A stretch of 64,000 nucleotides of DNA from Lasioglossum baleicum (Eukaryota; Arthropoda; Insecta; Hymenoptera; Halictidae): NCBI RefSeq assembly GCF_051020765.1, contig NW_027469099.1, positions 1,116,001 to 1,180,000 on the forward strand. The letters are read 5' to 3'. Within the stretch, counting starts at the first letter, position 1; every line of letters starts with the position of its first letter. This document shows, piece after piece, positions 8,301-19,049 of the stretch. The notes under the pieces were generated by a model that was not told where the DNA came from, searched no databases, and saw only the letters and a program-made list of their open reading frames with translations. The translations under genes and the position numbers were made by a program.

Positions 8301-9679
8301 CCCGTATCTATCAATGCGTTTACACCTATACTGTTGATTTTAATCTCTTTTATCATGTTGTTCGAAGGTACGATTGAAATATTATTTATTCTGGACGCTC
8401 CAGCTAATTGCGCGTTATCACTTTTATCGTTTGTACAATACGCCGCTATATGCCCGTGAGATTGACATTTGAAACATTTTCTCCCTAACGCTTTATCTTT
8501 ACAATCATTAGACTGATGCCCTCTCTTCCCACATATAAAACAACGGATTACGTCTCTACTTCCCTTATCACTGTTGTTGGGTTGTCTTACGAACGTCGGG
8601 TTCCCTCCGAAGTGGTCCTTGCTCGCTTGCTCCGACTTCTTGTGGAGATAGTATCCCCCGCGTTGTTTCTTCCGCTGTTCCTCGTACGTTTCCATACGCT
8701 TCTTCAGCGCCGCGAAAGTGGTGGCCCCCAATAGGATGAGCTTGTTAGGTGTGTTATCCATTACGCCGTCTATGATGTATTGAACTACTGCTTCTTCTTC
8801 CACAGAACCACGCGAGGCCAACTCCTTCATGGTCAAATAGTATTCTTGAACACTTTCATGTGCTGCCATCTTCCTAGCCGATAGCATTTTGTGGATTTCC
8901 GCGCTGTTTGTTTTGTCAGCGAACTCGACCTTCAAAGCTTTTTTCAATTTGTTCCATGAACTAATGCTGCTCTCACTCCGGACAAATAGCTTTGCCAGAC
9001 CCGATAAGGATCTCTTGGCGAAGACTAATTTTTGTAACTCTGTCCATCCAAACGTTTTGGAGATTTCCTCGAAATCCTTTATCCACTTTTCCACGGGATA
9101 TGCTTTGCTGCCGTCAAATGTACGCAGCATCTCCTCCACGTCCTTATAGTTGAACGCGAATTTTATGTCTTTCCTTTGTAATTGTGCGGGGTTATCGTAT
9201 GTATCCCCCTCCCCATCGTTGCGAGGCTTTCTTTTTTTCTTTTCGTCTTCTTCTTTTTCGGCTTCATCTTCGCTTTCTTCCTCGTCTTCTTCTTCTTCGG
9301 CTTCTTCTTCGCTTTCTTCTTCTTCGCTCTTTAGTTTTGTTAGTTCGTTTAAATCCGTTAGCACGTTACACACTCGCTCTATTAGCTCTTCCTTTGTTCC
9401 TCCAAAGTCAAGACCCAAAACATTACAGCTCGATATAAGGTCACCCGTGCTCAACAGTCTTGCGTATTCTATTCGCGCGGTGTATTCATCCGAACCGATG
9501 GCAAATGGAAATCCTCCGAACGTCCTCAATCTTCTGCGGTTATTTCGATCTCCATCCTCCTTGAAAATGAATCTGTGCAACGCCTTTATTGCTGATGGTG
9601 ACGACGATTGAATTTTTTCCTTAACCGCCTCGATTTTTCCTAGACACTCCATGCTGACGTTGGAGCCAACGATGGTCAC
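5345..9679 (-). CDS. Gag-Pol polyprotein, Ty3/gypsy type (1444 aa)
   Basis: A single uninterrupted frame covers gag and pol with no frameshift. Residues 119-147 are a strongly acidic Glu-rich tract, and the gag core spans about 174-340. Two CCHC knuckles follow (C380, C383, H388, C393; C402, C405, H410, C415). The protease motif is DTGS at 458. Reverse transcriptase spans about 615-820, with first catalytic D700 and YIDD at 763-766. RNase H has D912, E955, D980 and D1023. Integrase has an HHCC zinc site (H1099, H1103, C1133, C1136) and a catalytic triad D1166, D1225, E1261 with the canonical 35-residue spacing, then a GPY module at 1395. It should make particles, copy the RNA into DNA and insert it. 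The first ATG (9677-9679) is taken as start; Met10 is an alternative. The frame stops 11 bp before the 3' LTR. No key residue is missing, and env is absent. Confidence 0.95.
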   Translation of the reverse strand: MTIVGSNVSMECLGKIEAVKEKIQSSSPSAIKALHRFIFKEDGDRNNRRRLRTFGGFPFAIGSDEYTARIEYARLLSTGDLISSCNVLGLDFGGTKEELIERVCNVLTDLNELTKLKSEEEESEEEAEEEEDEEESEDEAEKEEDEKKKRKPRNDGEGDTYDNPAQLQRKDIKFAFNYKDVEEMLRTFDGSKAYPVEKWIKDFEEISKTFGWTELQKLVFAKRSLSGLAKLFVRSESSISSWNKLKKALKVEFADKTNSAEIHKMLSARKMAAHESVQEYYLTMKELASRGSVEEEAVVQYIIDGVMDNTPNKLILLGATTFAALKKRMETYEEQRKKQRGGYYLHKKSEQASKDHFGGNPTFVRQPNNSDKGSRDVIRCFICGKRGHQSNDCKDKALGRKCFKCQSHGHIAAYCTNDKSDNAQLAGASRINNISIVPSNNMIKEIKINSIGVNALIDTGSQLTIVRESIFNKLGTARLNTVEISLSGLGKHMIPTLGYFSPAVTIDDCDYPCNIYVVRDNAIYLDAIVGRDILNQAEVKIDSNGIYMQKVAQKIYFAEIDITNDNSPNIEETASLEHRESVEKLIANYKPKKVKNTDVEMTIILKDETPIFARPRRLPLPERKIVDEQVEEWIKEDIVEPCSSDFCSQVVVAKKKDGSPRICIDYRKINKVIVKDRHPLPVIEDQLDKLHNAKVFITLDMRNGFFHVSIKQDSRKYTSFVTHKGQFQFKRVPFGLCNSPAVFQRFVNYVFRKLINDGILVAYIDDFIIPAENEDEAISRLKVVLHTAEEFGLELNLKKCAFLKRKVEFLGHIIENGRIYPSLEKTKAVAKFPEPKTIKEIQSFLGLTEYFRKFIFDFASIARPLSDMLKKDAVFNFGDKEKAAFVTLKSRLSQGPVLNIYNPEYETELHTDASSEGYGAILLQRSLDDNLLHPVYYFSKKTTQTERRYSSYELETLAVIEALKRLRVYLLWIKFKIVTDCKAFEKTMSKKDIATKIARWALLLQEYDYEIEHRAGVKMKHVDALSRYPIMITTVNGIAPHIQRAQDRDESVKTIKNLLKERPHDDYFVKNDILYKFSDGRELLVVPEDMQSEVIKRAHEKGHFAIKRTEEAIKQEYYIPKLQQKIERCISNCVSCILMNKKSGKREGYLHPLFKGEVPLQTYHLDHLGPLESTTKMYSYILAIIDSFSKFVWLYPTKSTTSAEVIAKLEIQKATFGNPSHIITDRGTAFSSNEFANYCEVEDIKHSLITTGLPRANGQVERLNRTIVSVLSKLSSEDPTKWYKHTSDVQRIINSTYQRSINMTPFELLVGVKMKTKIYSALKELIENEFITSFNSDREQLRQEAKKQILRVQQENKKTYNLRRKPAKAYRVGDIVAIKRTQMQPGGKLKPKYIGPYRVTKVKSNNTYDVIKEGYCDGPKVTTTCAEYLKPWVQDDLSSGADDT

Positions 9680-9817
9680 TCACTGCTTTTCCTTTTTCCT
9701 TTTGTCACAGGGATTATTTCACGTCGACTATACGTCGTTTCACAGAGTTTCAGCACTACTTAAACCGAATTTCCGTGTTCGTAAAGTTCGTTGTGTTTTT
9801 GAGGTTAGAAGTTCGTT
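9680..9817 (-). other. Gypsy leader between primer site and Gag-Pol start
   Basis: This is about 138 bp of noncoding leader on the minus strand between the primer binding site and the chosen ATG. I see no other gene. A packaging signal would be expected here, but no distinct structure could be assigned. Confidence 0.5.
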
Positions 9818-9830
9818 GGACGAGCCCCCA
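9818..9830 (-). promoter_or_regulatory. Primer binding site, tRNA-Pro type
   Basis: On the minus strand the site reads TGGGGGCTCGTCC, starting 4 nt inside the 5' LTR. It is complementary to the 3' end of a proline tRNA (CCA plus the acceptor arm), the same 13-base match known from murine leukaemia-type retroviruses. It would prime minus-strand DNA synthesis. The next bases depart from the tRNA-Pro complement, so the match is 13 nt rather than 18. Confidence 0.75.
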
Positions 9831-9834
9831 AATT

Positions 9835-10250
9835 TGTGGGATCCTAAGATCGCACGGTACGCTTTAAGGTGAAATAAAGTAGTAAATTAAATAGTCGCAC
9901 TGAGTACTGTAGCGGCACAGCTATCCGCAAACAAAACTCGCCACGCGTTCGGCACAGCTTTCCGAAAATGCACGTCTCTTTATCACACTACGTTCTATTT
10001 CGCTCTTAGCCGTTCGGCGTTCGCTCACACACTGCCAGCAAGATTCGAATTCTTACCAACCGCCGCTCGCGTGTCGTCGCAGGACACGTCTCGCCGCTCG
10101 TTGTAAACATACTTGTCTCGACATTACTTATTGTAAACACGCGTACGCACGCATACACACATACATCGCGACATTGGTCGCTACACACACATATACATCA
10201 CGACATTGGTCGCTACACACATACATACACGCACATATAATGATCCTACA
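9835..10250 (-). repeat. 5' LTR of gypsy element
   Basis: This LTR is 416 bp with TG...CA ends and lies upstream of Gag-Pol on the minus strand, where it provides promoter and leader. It is identical to the 3' LTR except at 9972, 10033 and 10181. The transcript would run antisense to the satellite relic frames. Confidence 0.95.
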
Positions 10251-13200
10251 TATATTATAAATTTTATCTTTATCTTTTATTCCCCTTTATTTTGCTCCCC
10301 TTCTTATGTTTGTTGTGTTTTGTCCATTGTATTTATTTAGTTATTTATTGACTTTTATTTTATCTATTTTATCGACACACATTTTCATTTATTGATTTTA
10401 TCTTTTATTTTATCATATTTTTAAGTTTTATGCGGGTCGATCAGGGGGGTGGGGCGGGGGGAGGGGACAGACGCGAGCCGGAACTCGCCTCTGTCCCCTC
10501 CTTGTCGCGTGCGGAAAAAAATACAATGCAGTGTGTACGAGTATTTGCACATGTATAAAAATCGGATGGCGGTAACAAAAATTCTAAATTATACAGCACA
10601 AGTTGCAGCAATGCATGCGCATAAGTTAAATCACCTGCATACCGCCGTTTCCTCAAACTGTGTGTTCATAACTGGCACTGGGAGGATCGCAGTGCCACCA
10701 CTGCGAGGAGACCCAGGACTCTGCGCGGCATAAGCTGGAAGAATGTCCAGCGTGGTCGGCGCCGCGCAGAGACCTAAGGGGCGTTATTGGGATGGACCTC
10801 TCGTTACCGGTCGTGGTCGACCACATGATCGGCAGCGAGAGGTCAAGAGCAGCGTTTGCCTCCTCCTGCGAGATTGTGATAACGCAGAAGGAGGCAGCGG
10901 AGAGGGAGAGGGAAGCCGACCCCCTCTCCGCCAGGAGGCTAGCATCGGCGGGGCAACCCCGCCGAGGCCGACGGCCCCCTCTAAGGGGCCGCAGACGTAA
11001 TGGCGGCGGTGGGACTACTTAGTACTTCCACCGCCGCCGAGGGGCGCAGGCCGTTAAGGCGCCCCCGTGGTGGGCAGGTCGCGGGGGGCGAGGTGGAGCA
11101 ATAATCCCCTCCCCCCCTCTACAAAGATGCGACCTGCCGGTTCGACCCCCCTCCTTTTATTTTATAATATTTCATTTTATTCTATATATATTTTATATTC
11201 TATATTATAACTTTTATCTTTACCTTTATTCCCATTTATTTTGCGCCCCCCCATCTTATTTTGTTGTGTTTTGTCCATTGTATTTATTTACTTATTATTA
11301 TTTAGTTATTTATTGACTTTTATTTTATCTATTTTATCGATACACGTTTTCCTTTATTGATATTATCTTTTATTTTATCATATTTTTAAGTTTTATGCGG
11401 GTCGACCAGGGGGGGTGGGAGGGGGGAGGGGACAGACGCGAGCCGGAACTCGCCTCTGTCCCCTCCTTGTCGCGTGCGGAAAAAATACAATGCAGCGTGT
11501 ACGAGTATTTGCACATGTATAAAAATCGGATGGCGCGGTAACAAATATTCTAAATTATACAGCACAAGTTGCAGCAATGCATGCGCATAAGTTAAATCTC
11601 CTGCATACCGCCGTTTCCTCAAACTGTGTGTTCATAACTGGCACTGGGAGGATCGCAGTGCCACCACTGTGAGGAGGCCCAGGACTCTGCGCGGCATAAG
11701 CTGGAAGAATGTCCAGCGTGGTCGGCGCCGCGCAGAGACCTAAGGGGCGTTATTGGGATGGACCTCTCGTTGCCGGTCGTGGTCGACCACATGATCGGCA
11801 GCGAGAGGTCAAGAGCAGCGTTTGCCTCCTTCTGCGAGGTTGTGATAACGCAGAAGGAGGCAGCGGAGAGGGAGAGGGAAGCCGACCCCCTCTCCGCCAG
11901 GAGGCTAGCATCGGCGGGGCAACCCCGACGAGGCCGACGGCCCCCTGTAAGGGGCCGCGGACGTAATGGCGGCGGTGGGACTACTTAGTACTTCCACCGC
12001 CGCCAAGGGGGGCAGGCCGTTAAGGCGCCCCCGGGGTGGGCAGGTCGCGGGGGGCGAGGTGGAGCAATAATCCCCTCCCCCCCTCTACAAAGATGCGACC
12101 TGCCGGTCGAACCCCCTCCTTTTATTTTATAATATTTCATTTTATTCTATATATATTTTATATTCTATATTATAAATTTTATCTTTACCTTTTATTCCCC
12201 GTTATTTTGACCCCCATCTTATGTTTGTTGTGTTTTGTCCATTGTATTTATTTACTTATTATTATTTATTTATTTATTGGCTTTTATTTTATCTATTTTA
12301 TCGATACACGTTTTCATTTATTGATATTATCTTTTATTTTATCATATTTTTAAGTTTTATGCGGGTCGACCAGGGGGGTGGGACGGGGGGAGGGGACAGA
12401 CGCGAGCCGGAACTCGCCTCTGTCCCCTCCTTGTCGCGTGCGGAAAAAATACAATGCAGCGTGTACGAGTATTTGCACATGTATAAAAATCGGATGGCGC
12501 GGTAACAAATATTCTAAATTATACAGCACAAGTTGCAGCAATGCATGCGCATAAGTTAAATCTCCTGCATACCGCCGTTTCCTCAAACTGTGTGTTCATA
12601 ACTGGCACTGGGAGGATCGCAGTGCCACCACTGCGAGGAGGCCCAGGACTCTGCGCGGCATAAGCTGGAAGAATGTCCAGCGTGGTCGGCGCCGCGCAGA
12701 GACCTAAGGGGCGTTATTGGGATGGACCTCTCGTTGCCGGTCGTGGTCGACCACATGATCGGCAGCGAGAGGTCAAGAGCAGCGTTTGCCTCCTCCTGCG
12801 AGATTGTGATAACGCAGAAGGAGGCAGCGGAGAGGGAGAGGGAAGCCGACCCCCTCTCCGCCAGGAGGCTAGCATCGGCGGGGCAACCCCGACGAGGCCG
12901 ACGGCCCCCTCTAAGGGGCCGCAGACGTAATGGCGGCGGTGGGACTACTTAGTACTTCCACCGCCGCCGAGGGGCGCAGGCCGTTAAGGCGCCCCCGTGG
13001 TGGGCAGGTCGCGGGGGGCGAGGTGGAGCAATAATCCCCTCCCCCCCTCTACAAAGATGCGACCTGCCGGTCGACCCCCCTCCTTTTATTTTATAATATT
13101 TCATTTTATTCTATATATATTTTATATTCTATATTATAAATTTTATCTTTATCTTTTATTCCCCTTTATTTTGCCCCCCTTCTTATGTTTGTTGTGTTTT

Positions 13201-16200
13201 GTCCATTGTATTTATTTACTTATTATTATTTAGTTATTTATTGACTTTTATTTTATCTATTTTATCGATACACGTTTTCATTTATTGATATTATCTTTTA
13301 TTTTATCATATTTTTAAGTTTTATGCGGGTCGACCAGGGGGGGAGGGACGGGGGGAGGGGACAGACGCGAGTCGGAACTCGCCTCTGTCCCCTCCTTGTC
13401 GCGTGCGGAAAAAATACAATGCAGCGTGTAGGAGTATTTGCACATGTATAAAAATCGGATGGCGGTAACAAAAATTCTAAATTATACAGCACAACTTGCA
13501 GCAATGCATGCGCATAAGTTAAATTACCTGCTTACCGCCGATTCCCCAAACTGTGTGTTCATAACTGGCACTGGGAGGATCGCAGTGCCACCACTGCGAG
13601 AAGGCCCAGGACTCTGTGCGGCATACGCTGGAAGAATGTCCAGCGTGGTCGCCTCTGCGCAGAGACCTAAGTGGCGTTATTGGGATAGACCTCTCGTTGC
13701 CGGTCGTGGTCGACCACATGATCGGCGGCGAGAAGTCAAGAGCAGCGTTTGCCCCCTTCTGCGAGATTGTGATAACGCAGAAGGAGGCAGCGGAGAGGGA
13801 GAGGGAAGCCGACCCCCTCTCCGCCAGGAGGCTAGCATCGGCGGGGCAACCCCGACGGGGCCGACGGCCCCCTGTAAGGGGCCGCAGACGTAATGGCGGC
13901 GGTGGGACTACTTAGTACTTCCACCGCCGCCAAGGGGGGCAGGCCGTTAAGGCGCCCCCGGGGTGGGCAGGTCGCGGGGGGCGAGGTGGAGCAATAATCC
14001 CCTCCCCCCCCTCTACACAGATGCGACCTGCCGGTCGAAACCCCTCCTTTTATTTTATAATATTTCATTTTATTCTATATATATTTTATATTCTATATTA
14101 TACATTTTATCTTTACCTTTTATTCCCCTTTATTTTGCCCCCCCTTCTTATGTTTGTTGTGTTTTGTCCATTGTATTTATTTACTTATTATTATTTAGTT
14201 ATTTATTGACTTTTATTTTATCTATTTTACCGATACACGTTTTCATTTATTGATATTTTCTTTTATTTTATCATATTTTTAAGTTTTATGCGGGTCGACC
14301 AGGGGGGGACGGGGGGAGGGGACAGAGGCGAGTCGGAACTCGCCTCTGTCCCCTCCTTGTCGCGTGCGGAAAAAAATACAATGCAGCGTGTTGGAGTATT
14401 TGCACATGTATAAAAATCGGGTGGGGCGGTAATAAAAATTCTAGATTATACAGCACAAGTTGCAGCAATGCATGCGCATAAGTTAAATCACCTGCATACC
14501 GCCGTTTCCTCAAACTGTGTGTTCATAACTGGCACTGGGAGGATCGCAGTGCCACCACTGCGAGGAGGCCCAGGACTCTGCGCGGCATAAGCTGGAAGAA
14601 TGTCCAGCGTGGTCGGCGCCCCGCAGAGACCTAAGGGGTGTTATTGGGATGGACCTCTCGTTGCCGGTCGTGGTCGACCACATGATCGGCAGCGAGAGGT
14701 CAAGAGCAGCGTTTGCCTCCTCCTGCGAGATTGTGATAACGCAGAAGGAGGCAGCGGAGAGGGAGAGGGAAGCCGACCCCCTCTCCGCCAGGAGCCTAGC
14801 ATCGGCGGGGCAACCCCGACGAGGCCGACGGCCCCCTGTAAGGAGCCGCAGACGCAATGGCGGCGGTGGGACTACTTAGTACTTCCACCGCCGCCAAGGG
14901 GGGCAGGTCGCGGGGGGCGAGGTGGAGCAATAATCCCCTCCCCCCCTCTACAATGATGCGACCTGCCGGTTGACCCCCCTCCATTTATTTTATAATATTT
15001 CATTTTATTCTATATATATTTTATATTCTATATTATAAATTTTATCTTTATCTTTTATTCCCCTTTATTTTGCCCCCCTTCTTATGTTTGTTGTGTTTTG
15101 TCCATTGTATTTATTTACTTATTATTATTTAGTTATTTATTGACTTTTATTTTATCTATTTTATCGACACACGTTTTCATTTATTGATTTTATCTTTTAT
15201 TTTATCATATTTTTAAGTTTTATGCGGGTCGACCAGGGGGGTGGGACGGGGGGAGGGGACAGACGCGAGCCGGAACTCGCCTCTGTCCCCTCCTTGTCGC
15301 GTGCGGAAAAAATACAATGCAGCGTGTAGGAGGATTTGCACATGTATAAAAATCGGATGGCGCGGTAACTAAAATTCTAAATTATACAGCATAAGTTGCA
15401 GCAATGCATGCGCATAAGTTAAATCACCTGCATACCGCCGTTTCCTCAGACTGTGTGTTCATAACTGGCACTGGGAGGATCGCAGTGCCACCACTGCGAG
15501 GAGGCCCAGGACTCTGCGCGGCATAAGCTGGAAGAATGTCCAGCGTGGTCGGCGCCCCGCAGAGACCTAAGGGGTGTTATTGAGATGGACCTCTCGTTGC
15601 CGGTCGTGGTCGACCACATGATCGGCAGCGAGAGGTCAAGAGCAGCGTTTGCCTCCTTCTGCGAGATTTTGATAACGCAGAAGGAGGCAGCGGAGAGGGA
15701 GATGGAAGCCGACCCCCTCTCCGCCAGGAGGTTAGCATCGGCGGGGCAACCCCGACGAGGCCGACGGCCCCCTGTAAGGGGCCGCAGACGTAATGGCGGC
15801 GGTGGGACTACTTAGTACTTCCACCGCCGCCAAGGGGGGCAGGCCGTTCAGGCGCCCCCAGGGTGGGCAGGTCGCGGGGGGCGAGGTGGAGCAATAATCC
15901 CCTCCCCCCCCTCTACAATGATGCGACCTGCCGGTTGACCCCCCTCCTTTTATTTTATAATATTTCATTTTATTCTATATATATTTTATATTCTATATTA
16001 TAAATTTTATCTTTATCTTTTATTCCCCTTTATTTTGCCCCCCTTCTTATGTTTGTTGTGTTTTATCCATTGTATTTATTTACTTATTATTATTTAGTTA
16101 TTTATTGACTTTTATTTTATCTATTTTATCGACACACGTTTTCATTTATTGATATTATCTTTTATTTTATCATATTTTTCAGTTTTATGCGGGTCGACCA

Positions 16201-19049
16201 GGGGGGTGGGACGGGGGGAGGGGACAGACGCGAGCCGGAATTCGCCTCTGTCCCCTCCTTGTCGCGTGCGGAAAAAATACAATGCAGCGTGTAGGAGTAT
16301 TTGCACATGTATAAAAATCGGATGGCGCGGTAACTAAAATTCTAAATTATACAGCACAAGTTGTAGCAATGCATGCGCATAAGTTAAATCACCTGCATAC
16401 CGCCGTTTCCTCAAACTGTGTGTTCATAACTGGCACTGGGAGGATCGCAGTGCCACCACTGCGAGGAGGCCCAGGACTCTGCGCGGCATAAGCTGGAAGA
16501 ATGTCCAGCGTGGTCGGCGCCGCGCAGAGACCTAAGGGGCGTTATTGGGATGGACCTCTCGTTGCCGGTCGTGGTCGACCACATGATCGGCAGCGAGAGG
16601 TCAAGAGCAGCGTTTGCCTCCTTCTGCGAGATTGTGATAAAGCAGAAGGAGGCAGCGGAGAGGGAGAGGGAAGCCGACCCCCTCTCCGCCAAGAGGCTAG
16701 CATCGGCGGGGCAACCCCGACGAGGCCGACGGCCCCCTGTAAGGTGCCGCAGACGTAATGGCGGCGGTGGGACTACTTAGTACTTCCACTGCCGCCAAGG
16801 GGGGCAGGCCGTTAAGGCGCCCCCGGGGTGGGCAGGTCGCGGGGGGCGAGGTGGAGCAACAATCCCCTCCCCCCCTACAAAGATGCGACCTGCCGGTCGA
16901 CCCCCCTCCCTTTATTTTATAATATTTCATTTTATTCTATATATATTTTATATTCTATATTATAAATTTTATCTTTATCTTTTATTCCCCTTTATTTTGC
17001 CCCCCCGCCCATCTTATGTTCGTTGTGTTTTGTCCATTGTATTTATTTACTTATTATTATTTAGTTATTTATTGACTTTTATTTTATCTATTTTATCGAC
17101 ACACGTTTTCATTTATTGATTTTATCTTTTATTTTATCACATTTTTAAGTTTTATGCGGGTCGACCAGGGGGGTGGGACGGGGGGAGGGGACAGACGCGA
17201 GCCGGAACTCGCCTCTGTCCCCTCCTTGTCGCGTGCGGAAAAAATACAATGCAGCGTGTAGGAGGATTTGCACATGTATAAAAATCGGATGGCGCGGTAA
17301 CTAAAATTCTAAATTATACAGCACAAGTTGCAGCAATGCATGCGCATAAGTTAAATCACCTGTATACCGCCGTTTCCTCAAACTGTGTGTTCATAACTGG
17401 CACTGGGAGGATCGCAGTGCCACCACTGCGAGGAGGCCCAGGACTCTGCGCGGCATAAGCTGGAAGAATGTCCAGCGTGGTCGGCGCCGCGCAGAGACCT
17501 AAGGGGCGTTATTGGGATGGACCTCTCGTTGCCGGTCGTGGTCGACCACATGATCGGCAGCGAGAGGTCAAGAGCAGCGTTTGCCTCCTCCTGCGAGATT
17601 GTGATAACGCAGAAGGAGGCAGCGGAGAGGGAGAGGGAAGCCGACCCCCTCTCCGCCAGGAGGCTAGCATCGGCCGGGCAACCCCGACGAGGCCGACGGC
17701 CCCCTGTAAGGAGCCGCAGACGCAATGGCGGCGGTGGGACTACTTAGTACTTCCACCGCCGCCAAGGGGGGCAGGCCGTTAAGGCGCCCCCAGGGTGGGC
17801 AGGTCGCGGGGGGCGAGGTGGAGCAATAATCCCCACCCCCCTCTACAATGATGTGACCTGCCGGTTGACCCCCCTCCTTTTATTTTATAATATTTCATTT
17901 TATTCTATATATATTTTATATTCTATATTATAAATTTTATCTTTATCTTTTATTCCCCTTTATTTTGCCCCCCTTCTTATGTTTGTTGTGTTTTGTCCAT
18001 TGTATTTATTTACTTATTATTATTTAGTTATTTATTGACTTTTATTTTATCTATTTTATCGATACACGTTTTCATTTATTGATATTATCTTTTATTTTAT
18101 CATATTTTTAAGTTTTATGCGGGTCGACCAGGGGGGTGGGACGGCGGGAGGGGACAGACGCGAGCCGGAACTCGCCTCTGTCCCCTCCTTGTCGCGTGCG
18201 GGAAAAAATAAACATCAGATGGCGATAACAAAAATTCTAAATTATACAGCACAAGTTGCAGCAATGCATGCGCATAAGTTAAATCACCTGCATACCGCCG
18301 TTTCCTCAAACTGTGTGTTCATAACTGGCACTGGGAGGATCGCAATGCCACCACTGCGAGGAGGCCCAGGACTCTGCGCGGCATACGCTGGAAGAATGTC
18401 CAGCGTGGTCGGCGCCCCGCAGAGACCTAAGGGGTGTTATTGGGATGGACCTCTCGTTGCCGGTCGTGGTCGACCACATGATCGGCAGCGAGAGGTCAAG
18501 AGCAGCGTTTGCCTCCTTCTGCGAGATTTTGATAACGCAGAAGGAGGCAGCGGAGAGGGAGAGGGAAGCCGACCCCCTCTCCGCCAGGAGGTTAGCATCG
18601 GCGGGGCAACCCCGACGAGGCCGACGGCCCCCTGTAAGGGGCCGCAGACGTAATGGCGGCGGTGGGACTACTTAGTACTTCCACCGCCGCCAAGGGGGGC
18701 TGGCCGTTAAGGCGCCCCCGGGGTGGGCAGGTCGCGGGGGCGAGGTGGAGCAATAATCCCCTCCCCCCCTCTACAAAGATGCGACCTGCCGGTCGACCCC
18801 CCTCCTTTTATTTTATAATATTTCATTTTATTCTATATATATTTTATATTCTATATTATAAATTTTATCTTTATCTTTTATTCCCCTTTATTTTGCCCCC
18901 CCGCCCATCTTATGTTCGTTGTGTTTTGTCCATTGTATTTATTTACTTATTATTATTTAGTTATTTATTGACTTTTATTTTATCTATTTTATCGACACAC
19001 GTTTTCATTTATTGATTTTATCTTTTATTTTATCATATTTTTAAGTTTT
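10251..19049 (+). repeat. Satellite array, about 9 single units
   Basis: After the TATA duplication the interrupted unit resumes, then units start at 10430, 11395, 12359, 13323, 14288, 15222, 16187, 17154 and 18117. Most are 963-967 bp. The unit at 14288 is 934 bp because about 33 bp between two GGGCAGG direct repeats near 14900 is missing. The unit at 18117 is 933 bp because about 35 bp after the GAAAAAATA motif is lost. The rest of the interrupted unit (10251-10429) also lacks about 12 bp of the ACTTATTATTATT stretch. No gene other than the zinc-knuckle relics is seen. Confidence 0.95.
18726..18790 (+). other. Unit inverted repeat H3 (representative copy)
   Basis: GGCAGGTCGC at 18726-18735 is perfectly complementary to GCGACCTGCC at 18781-18790, with 45 nt between. 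It lies after H2, at the boundary between the GC-rich and AT-rich halves of the unit. Units that read ATGTGACCTGCC keep only 8 of the 10 pairs. It is the third strong inverted repeat per unit and may belong to the 3' UTR of the ancestral retrotransposon. Confidence 0.6.

Larger units (their letters stand above)
4918..10250 (-). mobile_element. Complete Ty3/gypsy LTR retrotransposon (5333 bp)
   Basis: Two 416-bp direct LTRs flank one long Gag-Pol reading frame on the minus strand. The element is bounded by a 4-bp TATA duplication (4914-4917 and 10251-10254). Excising it restores the satellite sequence TTCTATATTATAAA. The domain order protease, reverse transcriptase, RNase H, integrase is diagnostic of Ty3/gypsy. 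There is no env frame between the end of pol (5345) and the 3' LTR (5333). The two LTRs differ at 3 of 416 positions and the coding frame is intact, so the insertion is young and may still be capable of moving. Confidence 0.95.

Noticed and set aside
9230..9330. Plus-strand serine- and leucine-rich frames opposite the gypsy acidic tract
   Set aside because: These are the complement of GAA/GAG codons in Gag-Pol and are not independent genes.
14510..14857. Minus-strand frames of about 115 residues repeated in many units
   Set aside because: They are antisense to the relic frame, have no recognisable domain and vary with noncoding substitutions.
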